Origin: Candidatus Pacearchaeota archaeon
Lineage (GTDB): Archaea; Nanobdellota; Nanobdellia; Pacearchaeales; GW2011-AR1
DNA length: 60,409 nucleotides
Assembly (NCBI GenBank): GCA_018304025.1
Contig: JAGVXA010000002.1
Coordinates: forward strand, 1 to 60,409
Reading direction: 5' to 3'
Under the pieces are notes generated by a model, which saw only the letters and a list, made by a program, of their open reading frames with translations, was not told the DNA's origin and ran no database searches. This document shows, one piece after another, positions 24,988 to 33,952 of the stretch. Position 1 is the stretch's first letter; each line of letters starts with the position of its first letter. The translations under genes and the position numbers were made by a program.

Positions 24988-27900
24988 CGAATTAAAATTA
25001 AAAGTTGTTGAATCGCTGCAGGATGATTTGTATAAAGGAATTGCCAGAATTGATCCTGGACTGATGAGAAATCTTGGCTTGCTCAGAGGAGATATTATTC
25101 TGATTAAAGGAGGCAAGGAAACTTTTGCAATTGTTGACAGGGCTTATCCAGCAGATGTCGGGGAAAATATAATTAGAATTGACGGCTTGATTAGAAAGAA
25201 TGCAAGAACAGGCGTCGGAGAACACATTGTCGTCGGAAAAGCAAATATCAGGCCTGCTACTAGAATTACAATCGCGCCGGTTCAGCAGGGGATAACTGTT
25301 CACGGCGATCCAGAAGGATTGAAAAACGGATTGCTTGGAAGACCGGTTGTCAAGGGAGATATTATTTCTTTAGGCGGAGTGCACAGAAGAAGAGACATGA
25401 TGGGCGAGGGAATGCCGGATATTTTTGGAGATTTGCAGGATTTATTTGGCGGCGGGGGTTTCGCTGGTTTTCAGCAAATAAGATTTATGATTGTTTCTAC
25501 TTCGCCTGCACAGGGCGGTTTTATCAACGAGAGCACTGAAATTGTTTTGAGCCCAAAATCTGTTGATATTTCTGAAGAGGCGCTGCCGGAAGTTGCTTAC
25601 GAAGATATTGGGGGATTGAAAGAAGAGATTAAAAAAATAAGAGAGATGGTTGAACTGCCGTTGAAGCATCCGGAAATTTTTGAGAAATTGGGGATTGACC
25701 CGCCGAAGGGAGTCTTGCTTCATGGAACTCCTGGAACAGGAAAAACTTTGCTGGCGAAAGCTGTCGCGAACGAAACAGAAGCGAATTTTATTTTATTGAA
25801 TGGCCCTGAAGTAATGTCTAAATTTTATGGAGAATCAGAGAAAAAAATCCGGGATATTTTTGAAGACGCTGAGAAAAACGCGCCGACAATTATTTTCTTC
25901 GACGAGATTGACGCGATTGCTCCAAAGAGGGAAGAAGTTCAGGGAGAAGTTGAGAGAAGAGTTGTTTCGCAGTTATTGACGATGATGGACGGCTTGAAAT
26001 CAAGAGGGAAAGTTATTGTTATCGGCGCTACAAATAGAATTAATTCTGTTGATCCTGCTCTTAGAAGACCTGGAAGATTTGACAGGGAGATTGAACTCAG
26101 TGTTCCTGGAAAGGAAGCGAGACTGGATATTTTGAAAATTCATACGAGAAATATGCCCTTGAGCAAGAATGTTGATTTGCTTGAATTAGCCGGGAAGACG
26201 CACGGTTTTGTCGGTGCTGATTTGTCTGCCTTGGCGAAGGAAGCTGCGATGAGTGTTCTTCGGAAAATGTTGCCTGCTTTGAAAATGGAAGAGGACGAGC
26301 CGATTCCTCCGGAAGTTTTGGACAAGGCGATTATTAAGATGAGTGACTTTGAAGATTCCTTGAAAGTTGTCCGTCCGTCGGCAATGCGGGAAGTTTTTAT
26401 CGAGACGCCGAATATCGGGTGGAAAGATATTGGGGGCTTGGAAAAAACAAAACAAGAATTGAAGGAAGCTGTTGAGTGGCCGATTAGCAATCCTGAAGCG
26501 TTTACGCGGCTGGGAATAAAAGCTCCGAAGGGAATTTTATTGTACGGGCCTCCGGGAACAGGAAAAACTTTGCTGGCGAAAGCTGTCGCGAAAGAATCAG
26601 AGGCGAATTTTATTCAGGTTAAGGGGCCGTCGCTGCTGAGCATGTGGGTCGGAAAATCATTGCCTTATGATGAAGAATTGATTGTGAAAGACAAAGGAAT
26701 TGTTAAGAGAATGAAAATTGGGGAGATTGTTGAGAAGAGAGAAAATGTCAAGGTTCTCGCATTCGATAAAGACAAAAGAATTAGATTTACAAAAATCGGG
26801 GATTATATAAAACATAAGCTTGATACTAAATTAATGGAAGTTACAACAAGAACAGGCAGAAAAATAAAAGTAACAGATTATCATTCTTTGTTTTCTTTTG
26901 TGAATGGCGAGTTTGTAGATGTTCCGACTAATCATCTTATTCCGAACGAAAGCTATATTGCAATTCCAAAGAATCTAAATCTTCCTAGGGAGGAAATGGA
27001 ACAAATTAATCTTTATGAATATTTTAAAGAAGACGAGGAAATATTTGCTGGAAATGTCAAGCCTTATCTGGAGAGAGCAAAGAAAATTTTGGGCTTAGAA
27101 AAGACTGCTGAAATTTTAAAGATTTCTAAAAAATATCTTGCTGATATAATTTTAAAAAATCTTCCGGTTAGTATTTCAAGATTTGACGAAATAATAAAGG
27201 AAGCAAAGTTAAGCATTGACTTTAACGAAATTAATCTTAAGTTCAAAGGCAGCAAGCATAATTATCCTGCTGTGTTAAAAATTAATGCTAATCTTTGGAG
27301 ATTAATTGGGCTGTGGATTGCAGAAGGAGATTTCAACAGTGATACGGTAAGAATTCATAATCAGAATCCTGAAATCAGAGAAGATATAAGAAAAATCTGC
27401 CGGGAATATGGATTTAAACTTTCTGAAATGGAAAGCTGTGCGACAATAAATAGTTATTTTCTGCAGAAAGTGTTTAAAGAAGTGTTTGGGCTTGAGGGAG
27501 GAGCTGACAAAAAAAGACTGCCCGCATTATTGTTTGGTTTAGACAAGGAAAGCAAAGCTAATCTGCTTAAAGGATATTTCAGCGGAGATGGTTCTATATA
27601 CGCTCATGAAAGAGGAAAGTTCGTGATAGAGGCTTCAACAATCAGCAAGGAACTGGCGAATGATCTTCTTTATTTATTTTTAGATTTTGGAATTGTAGCA
27701 ACATGCTATGCAAAGAAAAATGAATTTGGCGATGTTTACAGAATAAGCATCCTGGGAGTTAAAAACTTTGAGAGGTTTAAAGAAATTGGATTTATTGACG
27801 AGATTAGGAATGGACGGATAATCAATTATATAGAATCGAGAAAATGGGCGAGATCTGATTTAATTCCTTTGTCTGGAGAATTATATGAATTAGCATCAAA

Positions 27901-28741
27901 CTCGAATAAAGTTTATAGTACAAATAATTCAATTGGAAAAGAAGCGCTCAAGAGCATGCTTGTCTTGATTGATAAGGATAAATCAAAATATAAAGAATAC
28001 TGGGATTTGGTTGAAGGAGATATATATCTTGATTTAGTTAAAGAAATTAAAGTTATAGAAAGCGAGGAATATGTATATGATATTTCTGTTCCCGGAGAGC
28101 AGAATTTTATTGGAGGATTTGGAGGAGTAATTGCGCATAACAGCGAAGAAGGAGTCAGGAAAGTTTTTGAGAGAGCAAGGCAAGTTGCTCCTTGTGTTAT
28201 TTTCTTCGACGAGGTTGACGCTTTGGCTGGGAAGAGGGGAATTGAAACAGGCACGAAAGTTACAGAAAGAGTTTTGAATCAGCTATTGGCTGAGATGGAC
28301 GGCTTGGAGGATTTGAATGACGTTACTGTTATTGCCGCGACTAACCGTCCTGACATGATTGATCCTGCTTTACTTCGTCCGGGGAGATTTGACAGAATTA
28401 TTTTAGTTGACGTGCCTGACGAGGAATCCCGGAAAAATATTTTTGAAGTGCACACGCGAAATGTTCCTTTAACTAAAGATTTTAATTTGACTCATTTGGT
28501 TAAAATGACAGAAGGTTTTGTCGGCGCTGATATTGAGTCTGTTGTGAGAGAAGCTGCTTTGAATGCTTTACGGAAAGATATGAATGTTCAAGAAGTTGGG
28601 ATGGAAGATTTTGAAGAGGTTGTGAAAAGAATGACTCCTTCTGTTTCTAAAGATTCTGCGGATAGGTATAAGAAAATTGAAGAATATTATTTGAAGAAAG
28701 CGAAGGCGGGCTTGGAGACGGGGCCTGTTTATGCGGGATAG
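24968..28741 (+). CDS. cdc48: Cdc48/VCP-type AAA+ ATPase containing an intein
   Basis: 1257 codons. N-terminal double-psi barrel/Cdc48 substrate-recruiting domain (about 1-195). D1 ATPase: Walker A GTPGTGKT near 255, Walker B IIFFDEID near 311. D2: Walker A GPPGTGKT near 527 and Walker B VIFFDEVD near 1079. The D2 domain is interrupted after MWVGK by a 495-residue intein (residues 564-1058). Once spliced, the 762-residue product reads [17 protein letters not shown], the normal pore-loop region. Cdc48 unfolds proteins for degradation or complex disassembly, acting as a hexamer. A second in-frame ATG at 24974 is equally likely as start. It is coupled to the AbrB-like gene. Confidence 0.95.
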   Translation: MNMAKNNELKLKVVESLQDDLYKGIARIDPGLMRNLGLLRGDIILIKGGKETFAIVDRAYPADVGENIIRIDGLIRKNARTGVGEHIVVGKANIRPATRITIAPVQQGITVHGDPEGLKNGLLGRPVVKGDIISLGGVHRRRDMMGEGMPDIFGDLQDLFGGGGFAGFQQIRFMIVSTSPAQGGFINESTEIVLSPKSVDISEEALPEVAYEDIGGLKEEIKKIREMVELPLKHPEIFEKLGIDPPKGVLLHGTPGTGKTLLAKAVANETEANFILLNGPEVMSKFYGESEKKIRDIFEDAEKNAPTIIFFDEIDAIAPKREEVQGEVERRVVSQLLTMMDGLKSRGKVIVIGATNRINSVDPALRRPGRFDREIELSVPGKEARLDILKIHTRNMPLSKNVDLLELAGKTHGFVGADLSALAKEAAMSVLRKMLPALKMEEDEPIPPEVLDKAIIKMSDFEDSLKVVRPSAMREVFIETPNIGWKDIGGLEKTKQELKEAVEWPISNPEAFTRLGIKAPKGILLYGPPGTGKTLLAKAVAKESEANFIQVKGPSLLSMWVGKSLPYDEELIVKDKGIVKRMKIGEIVEKRENVKVLAFDKDKRIRFTKIGDYIKHKLDTKLMEVTTRTGRKIKVTDYHSLFSFVNGEFVDVPTNHLIPNESYIAIPKNLNLPREEMEQINLYEYFKEDEEIFAGNVKPYLERAKKILGLEKTAEILKISKKYLADIILKNLPVSISRFDEIIKEAKLSIDFNEINLKFKGSKHNYPAVLKINANLWRLIGLWIAEGDFNSDTVRIHNQNPEIREDIRKICREYGFKLSEMESCATINSYFLQKVFKEVFGLEGGADKKRLPALLFGLDKESKANLLKGYFSGDGSIYAHERGKFVIEASTISKELANDLLYLFLDFGIVATCYAKKNEFGDVYRISILGVKNFERFKEIGFIDEIRNGRIINYIESRKWARSDLIPLSGELYELASNSNKVYSTNNSIGKEALKSMLVLIDKDKSKYKEYWDLVEGDIYLDLVKEIKVIESEEYVYDISVPGEQNFIGGFGGVIAHNSEEGVRKVFERARQVAPCVIFFDEVDALAGKRGIETGTKVTERVLNQLLAEMDGLEDLNDVTVIAATNRPDMIDPALLRPGRFDRIILVDVPDEESRKNIFEVHTRNVPLTKDFNLTHLVKMTEGFVGADIESVVREAALNALRKDMNVQEVGMEDFEEVVKRMTPSVSKDSADRYKKIEEYYLKKAKAGLETGPVYAG
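26657..28141 (+). mobile_element. Intein with LAGLIDADG homing endonuclease in Cdc48 D2
   Basis: 495 codons. It begins Ser ([14 protein letters not shown]), has block [20 protein letters not shown] (T-x-x-H), and ends with block [17 protein letters not shown] then GVIAHN, directly before the +1 Ser of the extein. The middle holds a two-motif DOD endonuclease: GLWIAEGDF and GYFSGDGSI, each with its acidic residue intact, so the nuclease may be active. Splicing would be Ser-1/Asn/Ser+1. The insertion site, between Walker A and Walker B at the D2 pore loop, is a highly conserved target. Confidence 0.95.
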
Positions 28742-28749
28742 AAAATAAC

Positions 28750-28785
28750 AATAAGATTTAATAATGTCTTTTGATATTGGATTGG
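28750..28785 (+). promoter_or_regulatory. Upstream segment shared with the 20138 gene
   Basis: tttaataatgtcttttgata and the following bases up to ATG 28786 match the same region before 20138. A TTG at 28771 lies inside this conserved untranslated-looking stretch, which argues against using it as the start. Confidence 0.5.
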
Positions 28786-31002
28786 ATGAAGAAAAAGGGG
28801 ATAGTTCTTTTTGCGATTTTTATTTTATTTAGTTTGAACTTTGTTTTTGCTGCGCCAATTATTATTGACCATAATGCTGTCGACGATTTTGAAAATATTC
28901 CTGATGAATATATTATTCAAGCAAAAAAAATGTGGCTGAATTTTCCAGGAGAGTCGCATTCGAGCGGCTATAGGATTGGAGTGCAGCTGCTTGCGCAGCA
29001 AAACCCAGAATATGCTGCTGTGATTTCGACGAGTTCGCCTACTCCGTATCGGGAAGATGCGCTGCGTGTCAGCGGATTAGTTAGAACGCAGTATAGTTCG
29101 TGGGGCAGCGGGGCTGGCGAGGCGATATGGTATGCTAATGGAAGCTTGAGAAGCCGTATAAAAAATCATATTGATTACTGCAACAACAACAACTTAATTA
29201 TTTCTGCGATAGGATTCGGCTGGTGCTGGGATATGACTTGGCAGAATGCTCCTGGCGGCGGGTTGGATACAATTTTTGATGTTCATTGGGCTGGTTCGTC
29301 TGACGGAGGACCTCAAGGCAATCTGCGCTGGGGACTTGATGCAGAGGATACAGCGCTTACGGGAAATACAGTAAACATGGACACGTATCTTGGCGCAACA
29401 GAAGAATATTCTAACCACGCAGAATCGCAAGGATATGGAACGAAAGTAATGTTTACAACTGGGCCTGTCGACGGTTATACTGGCGAGAATGGATACCAGA
29501 GGGAGATAAAGCACGAGTACATCAGAAATTTTGTCGAAAATTCCGAAGACAGAATTCTTTTTGATTATGCAGATATTCTTTCGTATAATGATTCTGGAAA
29601 TGAAAATAGATTGGTTTGGAATGGAAATAATTATCAGCAGATACATCCAGATAACATGAAAGATTTGAATGGCGGATATGTTGAAGATGGAGACCATATT
29701 GGACAGATTGGGGCTGTTCGGCTGGCGAAAGCAGAATGGTATTTGGCGGCGCGGTTGGCGGGGTGGGATGGAGGGATTGCTGCAGAGGAAAATTGCTCGG
29801 ACGGGATTCAAAACGGGGATGAAGTGGGGGTTGATTGCGGGGGGAGCTGTCTGGATGCATGCTTTTCTAATATATCTAATAATATCTTGCTCAGTGTTTG
29901 GTGGCAAAGTGCAGATACAGAAACAATTATAAAATGGAAAAATAGGGGAGTAGACTATTATGTCGGACCGCCTTCAATAAATGGCGTATGGAATATATCG
30001 AGATTCACATCTAATTTGAATGCTCAAGGAATGAGGACATTTACTCATGCATCTGATTTTAGTGCTGCATGGACTGCAGAAGGGAATGATGTTTACAAAA
30101 CAAAAAGGCCTGATTATCCCGGATATCCTACAGCAAAAGATGATCCTGACTATGAAGGTTTTTCAGGATGGTTAGTAGAACCAGATGAACCGGATCTTGA
30201 TACGCACATGATTGGTTATACAGACAGTGCTCATCCTGAAACAATTGATGAAAAAGCGACAGTAGATGAATATGTAAGAAGAGTTGAATATCTGGAAAAT
30301 TTGAGTCATGCTACATTAAAAGTAGGCGGATTTGCAGGGAATGACCTTAGTTACTGTTATAATAATGGTTCTAAGAACAGAAGGACATTCACAAACTTAA
30401 GTTGGAACGACTTTGAGAACATGGCTGCACAATTAGATGTTGTTTATTCTGATTATTACCCAGTTAACATTGGCCAGAATCTTGATAGTTTGATTTCAAG
30501 AATTGTTGCTACTTCTGCAGTTGCCAATGGAAAACCATTTGTAATTGCCATTGAAACTAGCGACCAGCATATTAATATTAATGGCAGAGCGCCAACTCCT
30601 GGAGAGGTTCGGGCTGAGACCTGGTTAGCTTTGATTTATGGAGCTAAAGCAATTTTGTATTTTCCTCAAGCGCCTGGAGGGCAGAGATTGCCGATTGAAA
30701 TAATCAGAGATGATAATACACCCGCTGATGTTTCTGCTGAGTTAGCCATACAAAATGAGTTAATCAAAGAACATGAATTAGATTTATCCCTGTCGGGAAT
30801 AGTTGAAAATTATGGGAAATTCCATTGCAGGAAAATTCCTCTTTTAGATGGAACTGGAGATGTAAAAAAAATTTGCCTTAATCTAGATAATTCAACTAAT
30901 ATTTTAGATGGAAAATCTTATGACGCTTATGAAGTGAAAATTTTTATGGAAAGTCCGACGATGCCTTGTGTGATAACGAAAGCGTATTGGAGAGTGTTGT
31001 AA
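28786..31002 (+). CDS. Secreted TIM-barrel-like protein ending KAYWRVL
   Basis: 738 residues from the ATG at 28786. Signal peptide MKKKGIVLFAIFILFSLNFV, cleavage after FA at about residue 22. Residues 22-340 form one domain (MWLNFPGESHSSG, GFGWCWDM) perhaps of SGNH/GH type. A Cys motif CSDGIQNGDEVGVDCGGSC follows, then a second domain (about 370-690, LLSVWWQSADTET ... GAKAILYFPQAPG) with the pattern of a glycoside-hydrolase TIM barrel. The C-terminus CVITKAYWRVL matches that of the 20138 protein. Exported; enzymatic role inferred only. The preceding gene is cdc48, 44 nt upstream. Confidence 0.68.
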   Translation: MKKKGIVLFAIFILFSLNFVFAAPIIIDHNAVDDFENIPDEYIIQAKKMWLNFPGESHSSGYRIGVQLLAQQNPEYAAVISTSSPTPYREDALRVSGLVRTQYSSWGSGAGEAIWYANGSLRSRIKNHIDYCNNNNLIISAIGFGWCWDMTWQNAPGGGLDTIFDVHWAGSSDGGPQGNLRWGLDAEDTALTGNTVNMDTYLGATEEYSNHAESQGYGTKVMFTTGPVDGYTGENGYQREIKHEYIRNFVENSEDRILFDYADILSYNDSGNENRLVWNGNNYQQIHPDNMKDLNGGYVEDGDHIGQIGAVRLAKAEWYLAARLAGWDGGIAAEENCSDGIQNGDEVGVDCGGSCLDACFSNISNNILLSVWWQSADTETIIKWKNRGVDYYVGPPSINGVWNISRFTSNLNAQGMRTFTHASDFSAAWTAEGNDVYKTKRPDYPGYPTAKDDPDYEGFSGWLVEPDEPDLDTHMIGYTDSAHPETIDEKATVDEYVRRVEYLENLSHATLKVGGFAGNDLSYCYNNGSKNRRTFTNLSWNDFENMAAQLDVVYSDYYPVNIGQNLDSLISRIVATSAVANGKPFVIAIETSDQHININGRAPTPGEVRAETWLALIYGAKAILYFPQAPGGQRLPIEIIRDDNTPADVSAELAIQNELIKEHELDLSLSGIVENYGKFHCRKIPLLDGTGDVKKICLNLDNSTNILDGKSYDAYEVKIFMESPTMPCVITKAYWRVL

Positions 31003-31010
31003 ATATCGGA

Positions 31011-31613
31011 TTAGGGGGAGTTATATTTAGGATAAGACGGCTGGAAATTCTGCTTATCTCTTTTTATTTTTATTGCCAAGAAAATAATTGCTGTTAACAA
31101 CAAGAAGGATGCGATTCCCGCTGTAATCAAGACGGTGATTGTTGTTTTAGATAATTTTCCTTTTGTTGGCATTCTTTCTAGGGCTTTTCTTTCAGGAGGG
31201 CTTTCGATTATTTTTAGCGGGAAAGAAACAGTCATCGCGGGGGAGAATTGAACCATTCCTTCTTCTGCCGCGAGCTGCTTGAATTTCACGCTTATAGTCT
31301 GCTCGCTGGTTTTCGCGTTTTTTGGAATTTGTATTTTGACTGGAATTTTGACTGATTTTTCTCCCTGCGGAATTGTAAACTCTGTTTTTCCGACGATTTC
31401 GGCGAGATTTTCTGGGTTGTCGGTTATACTTGCTGTTATTATTGTATCAGATTCTTTTGCAGGCGCCTGGACTGTGAAGTTTATTATTTGGTTTTCATTT
31501 GGCCTGAGAACTAAAGGATTGTCTTTGTAGTAGGGGAATGAGACGCCTATTGCCGTCGCTATCGGAGTTATTAATAAGAAGATTAGAGAGAGGAGAAGAA
31601 TATTCTTTTTCAT
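31011..31613 (-). CDS. Signal-anchored surface protein, beta-domain plus C-terminal helix
   Basis: 200 residues from the ATG at 31611-31613. Signal peptide MKKNILLLSLIFLLITPIAT, then an Ig/COG1470-like beta domain (NPLVLRPNENQIINFTVQAP ... IPVKIQIPKNAKTSEQTISV), then a membrane helix (about 163-186) and basic tail. The frame stays open about 40 codons upstream, but that part lies in repeat DNA and is not used here; a TATA box (agtatataaatt, about 31633-31644) fits the chosen start. It has the same design as the 31916 protein and is last of the surface-protein operon. Confidence 0.75.
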   Translation of the reverse strand: MKKNILLLSLIFLLITPIATAIGVSFPYYKDNPLVLRPNENQIINFTVQAPAKESDTIITASITDNPENLAEIVGKTEFTIPQGEKSVKIPVKIQIPKNAKTSEQTISVKFKQLAAEEGMVQFSPAMTVSFPLKIIESPPERKALERMPTKGKLSKTTITVLITAGIASFLLLTAIIFLAIKIKRDKQNFQPSYPKYNSP

Positions 31614-31656
31614 TATTCTTAATAATTCTTTTAGTATATAAATTATATTACTTTTC

Positions 31657-31813
31657 TGGCCGCAATTGGATTTTGCTTCGCAAATTCTTATCGGTAAAAA
31701 TTGCTTTTGATGCGTCGCAATTGGACTCGCTGACAATCGCGAGTCTTATCGGTAAAATTCGCTCCGCGAATTTGGCGACGCATCAACTCCTCTCCGTGAA
31801 TTTAGCGTGCCGA
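31657..31813. repeat. Three-way-junction repeat with a nested unit
   Basis: Opens ggccgcaattg and closes gcgtgccga. The apex of hairpin 2 holds a unit bounded by tgatgcgtcgc (31708-31718) and gcgacgcatca (31776-31786). That inner unit is near-identical to those at 2813-2900 and 42733-42812. It lies just upstream of the 31613 start and could affect the operon's last gene. Confidence 0.78.
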
Positions 31814-31915
31814 ATTAATTTTATACTTGGCGGTTTGTTAGTTTAGATTCGCAGGTAAATATTAATTGGATAGGTTGTTGTTTACAAGTTAGCAGGGTTT
31901 GTTCAGACAAAAGAA

Positions 31916-32518
31916 TTATCTCTTTTTATTTTGGGCTGGCTGTTGTTTCTTGCTTTTTATGACGAGCCAGAGGATTATTATTATTACTGCTATTATTGCT
32001 AAGGACAAGATAACTGCTATTGCTGAGATTCCTGGCTTGGTTTTTTCTGTCTCTTCTGGCTGGGCTTTTACAACATTTAGATTAATCTCTCTCCTGTAAC
32101 TAAACGCAAAAGCTACACTAGTTCCTCCGGATTCAACCTCGTTTCCGCCGACGTTTCCAGAGACAACTTTAAACAATATTTTTACAGGATAACTATCTCC
32201 TACTTTTGCGTTTGTAGGAATTTTAATTTGAATAGGAACAGCAGCATTACTGTTTGCAGAGACGTCAAATCGGTTTCCTTCTGGGAAAGTTACATATTCT
32301 CCTCCTTCTTCAAGAGTTGCTTCGACAGTTATATCAGTACAACCGCTTCCATAATTTTGCAAGGAAAACGCACTATCATAAACTTCTCCTGGGAGTAACT
32401 GCAAATTATCGCTTTGAAACCCAACAGCGAATGCACTAACTGCCGCGCTCAAAAAAATAAATACTATTCCGCTTAGTAAAAATTGCAAGTTGTTGATTTT
32501 TATTGTTTTAAATTTCAT
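31916..32518 (-). CDS. Signal-anchored surface protein, paralogue of the 31011 protein
   Basis: 200 residues. Signal peptide (hydrophobic 10-30, cleavage near SAFA), a beta-domain with NLQLLPGEVYDSAFSLQNYG and IPIQIKIPTNAKVGDSYPVK, one membrane helix (about 165-188) and a Lys/Gln-rich tail. The beta-domain pattern 'P-I-Q-I-K-I-P-x-N-A-K' recurs in the neighbouring 31011 protein, so they are paralogues. The start is one nucleotide after the stop of the 32520 gene, giving tight coupling. Confidence 0.75.
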   Translation of the reverse strand: MKFKTIKINNLQFLLSGIVFIFLSAAVSAFAVGFQSDNLQLLPGEVYDSAFSLQNYGSGCTDITVEATLEEGGEYVTFPEGNRFDVSANSNAAVPIQIKIPTNAKVGDSYPVKILFKVVSGNVGGNEVESGGTSVAFAFSYRREINLNVVKAQPEETEKTKPGISAIAVILSLAIIAVIIIILWLVIKSKKQQPAQNKKR

Positions 32519-32519
32519 T

Positions 32520-33914
32520 TTAACCTATTGTTAACTCCCATTGTTCACCGTCAGCATCGCAAGTTGCACCGCACGCGTTATTCGCGCTGTACGCAGAGTC
32601 AGTTGTGCCTCCGCTTAAGCAAGGTCCAGCTGCGCAACCAGTTAATGAATCTAAACGCTGCCAAATGCAGAAGTATAATTCGTCTTGATTAGTTCCTGAA
32701 ACATAAGTGTTATCAGCATTAAAGTTTATTGTGAAACCTAAAGCATCGACGTCAGTTACAGTATTTCCAGCTAGTGTAGCAGCAAAAGGCGCGCTTCCTC
32801 CACCAGCAGCTGCATTGCAAGCTCCTGTGTTTCCAAGTCCAACAACATCGTCAGCGCTCATTGATTCTACTTCTAAATTTGCTGCTGAAAGTACGTCACC
32901 TGTTAAATCTTGCGGCTTAAGACTAAATTGTGTTAATGCTTGATTTCCTCTATTTCTAAAACTTAAACCTGTATCTGTTTCAGTAAGATCATTATCGTTA
33001 CCAGGTGTATCGGTTGCTGTGACAGATACTCCAGTCCATACAAGTCTTTCAGAGGGTCTAATATCTATTCCTTGCACAGTCAAATAATCCATAAAATATG
33101 CTTCGTCAGCTGCATCCCAAGGTGCTGTAACAAAACTCGCACTAGTTCTAGATGCAGAATTTCCAGTACTATCTTCTATATATAGACTGAAACTCCAAAA
33201 ATCACCTTGAAGTGTTTTTGTTCCTGCGGATGGCTCGTCATAAAATTGCATTTGCACATAGCATCTGTATTTTCTTTGTCTTTCAGAAATTAATCCTCCG
33301 TAAGGAGAAACTCCAGCACCATTATTGCATCCTGCAACAACAGGTCCGGCTGCTCCGCCACAGTCGATTGCATAACAAGCTGCAGTAGCTCCTGTTGGCA
33401 TAGTGCCTGTAACAGCATCTCTTGTTCTGCAAGTGCTAGCACACCTAACACCATTTGCAGGTGAAGTGGATCTAACGGCAATTTGAAAGTTAGATGCGGT
33501 TGGGCTTCCAAAAGGAATAATAGCAGGACAACTGCTTGCAGCACCACAAGTGCCTGGCAAGCCAGGTAATTCGTTTGGTGTACCAGGACTTAGATTAGGG
33601 TCTTCTACTATAAATTCAATAACAGAATAAACAAGACCGGCAGCGCCGTCAGCAGCAGAAAGAGGCTGAACGTCACGCACAGGGCTCGATACTATCGGAG
33701 CGTTTGATGGATCAACGTCAGTTACTTCAAGCAGACCGACAATAGTCGGCGGAGTGTTTGCCAATTGAACGCTGGCATCGAAAGGACTCAAGTCAGGCTC
33801 TTCTCCTGTAACTGCGCTTTTGATTTTATCAACAATTCCCGCAGATGCAAATGAAACTGACAATAGAAATAAAACTGCAAGAATTGACGCCGCAAAAATA
33901 AATCGTGTTTTCAT
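32520..33914 (-). CDS. Secreted S-layer-like protein
   Basis: 464 residues. Signal peptide MKTRFIFAASILAVLFLLSV with cleavage near ASA. Mature part is rich in Ala, Gly, Ser, Thr and Asp, poor in Lys, with ~14 Cys and beta-rich predicted structure. The last ~230 residues (LSFRNRGNQALTQFSLKPQD ... LYFCIWQRLD ... WELTIG) resemble residues about 2185-2440 of the giant protein encoded just upstream (LQVRNTGNIELNSLSIEAF ... IYFCLNQVPSG ... WEIDI). Abundant surface-layer subunit is the best inference. No C-terminal anchor is visible. Confidence 0.72.
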   Translation of the reverse strand: MKTRFIFAASILAVLFLLSVSFASAGIVDKIKSAVTGEEPDLSPFDASVQLANTPPTIVGLLEVTDVDPSNAPIVSSPVRDVQPLSAADGAAGLVYSVIEFIVEDPNLSPGTPNELPGLPGTCGAASSCPAIIPFGSPTASNFQIAVRSTSPANGVRCASTCRTRDAVTGTMPTGATAACYAIDCGGAAGPVVAGCNNGAGVSPYGGLISERQRKYRCYVQMQFYDEPSAGTKTLQGDFWSFSLYIEDSTGNSASRTSASFVTAPWDAADEAYFMDYLTVQGIDIRPSERLVWTGVSVTATDTPGNDNDLTETDTGLSFRNRGNQALTQFSLKPQDLTGDVLSAANLEVESMSADDVVGLGNTGACNAAAGGGSAPFAATLAGNTVTDVDALGFTINFNADNTYVSGTNQDELYFCIWQRLDSLTGCAAGPCLSGGTTDSAYSANNACGATCDADGEQWELTIG

Positions 33915-33952
33915 TTTCCCCTTTTGATTTTAATAAGTAAATGTTTAACTAT

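Noticed and set aside
20138-31002. Large composite transposon bounded by the shared leader segments
   Set aside because: The segment between contains core genes such as cdc48 and has no transposase or terminal inverted repeats; shared leaders are better explained by paralogy or conversion.
31614-31736. Forty-codon N-terminal extension (MSASPIATHQKQF...) of the 31011 protein
   Set aside because: It lies in the three-way-junction repeat, and a near-identical string is readable from the repeat at 42700-42762. The signal peptide and TATA box support the ATG at 31611-31613.
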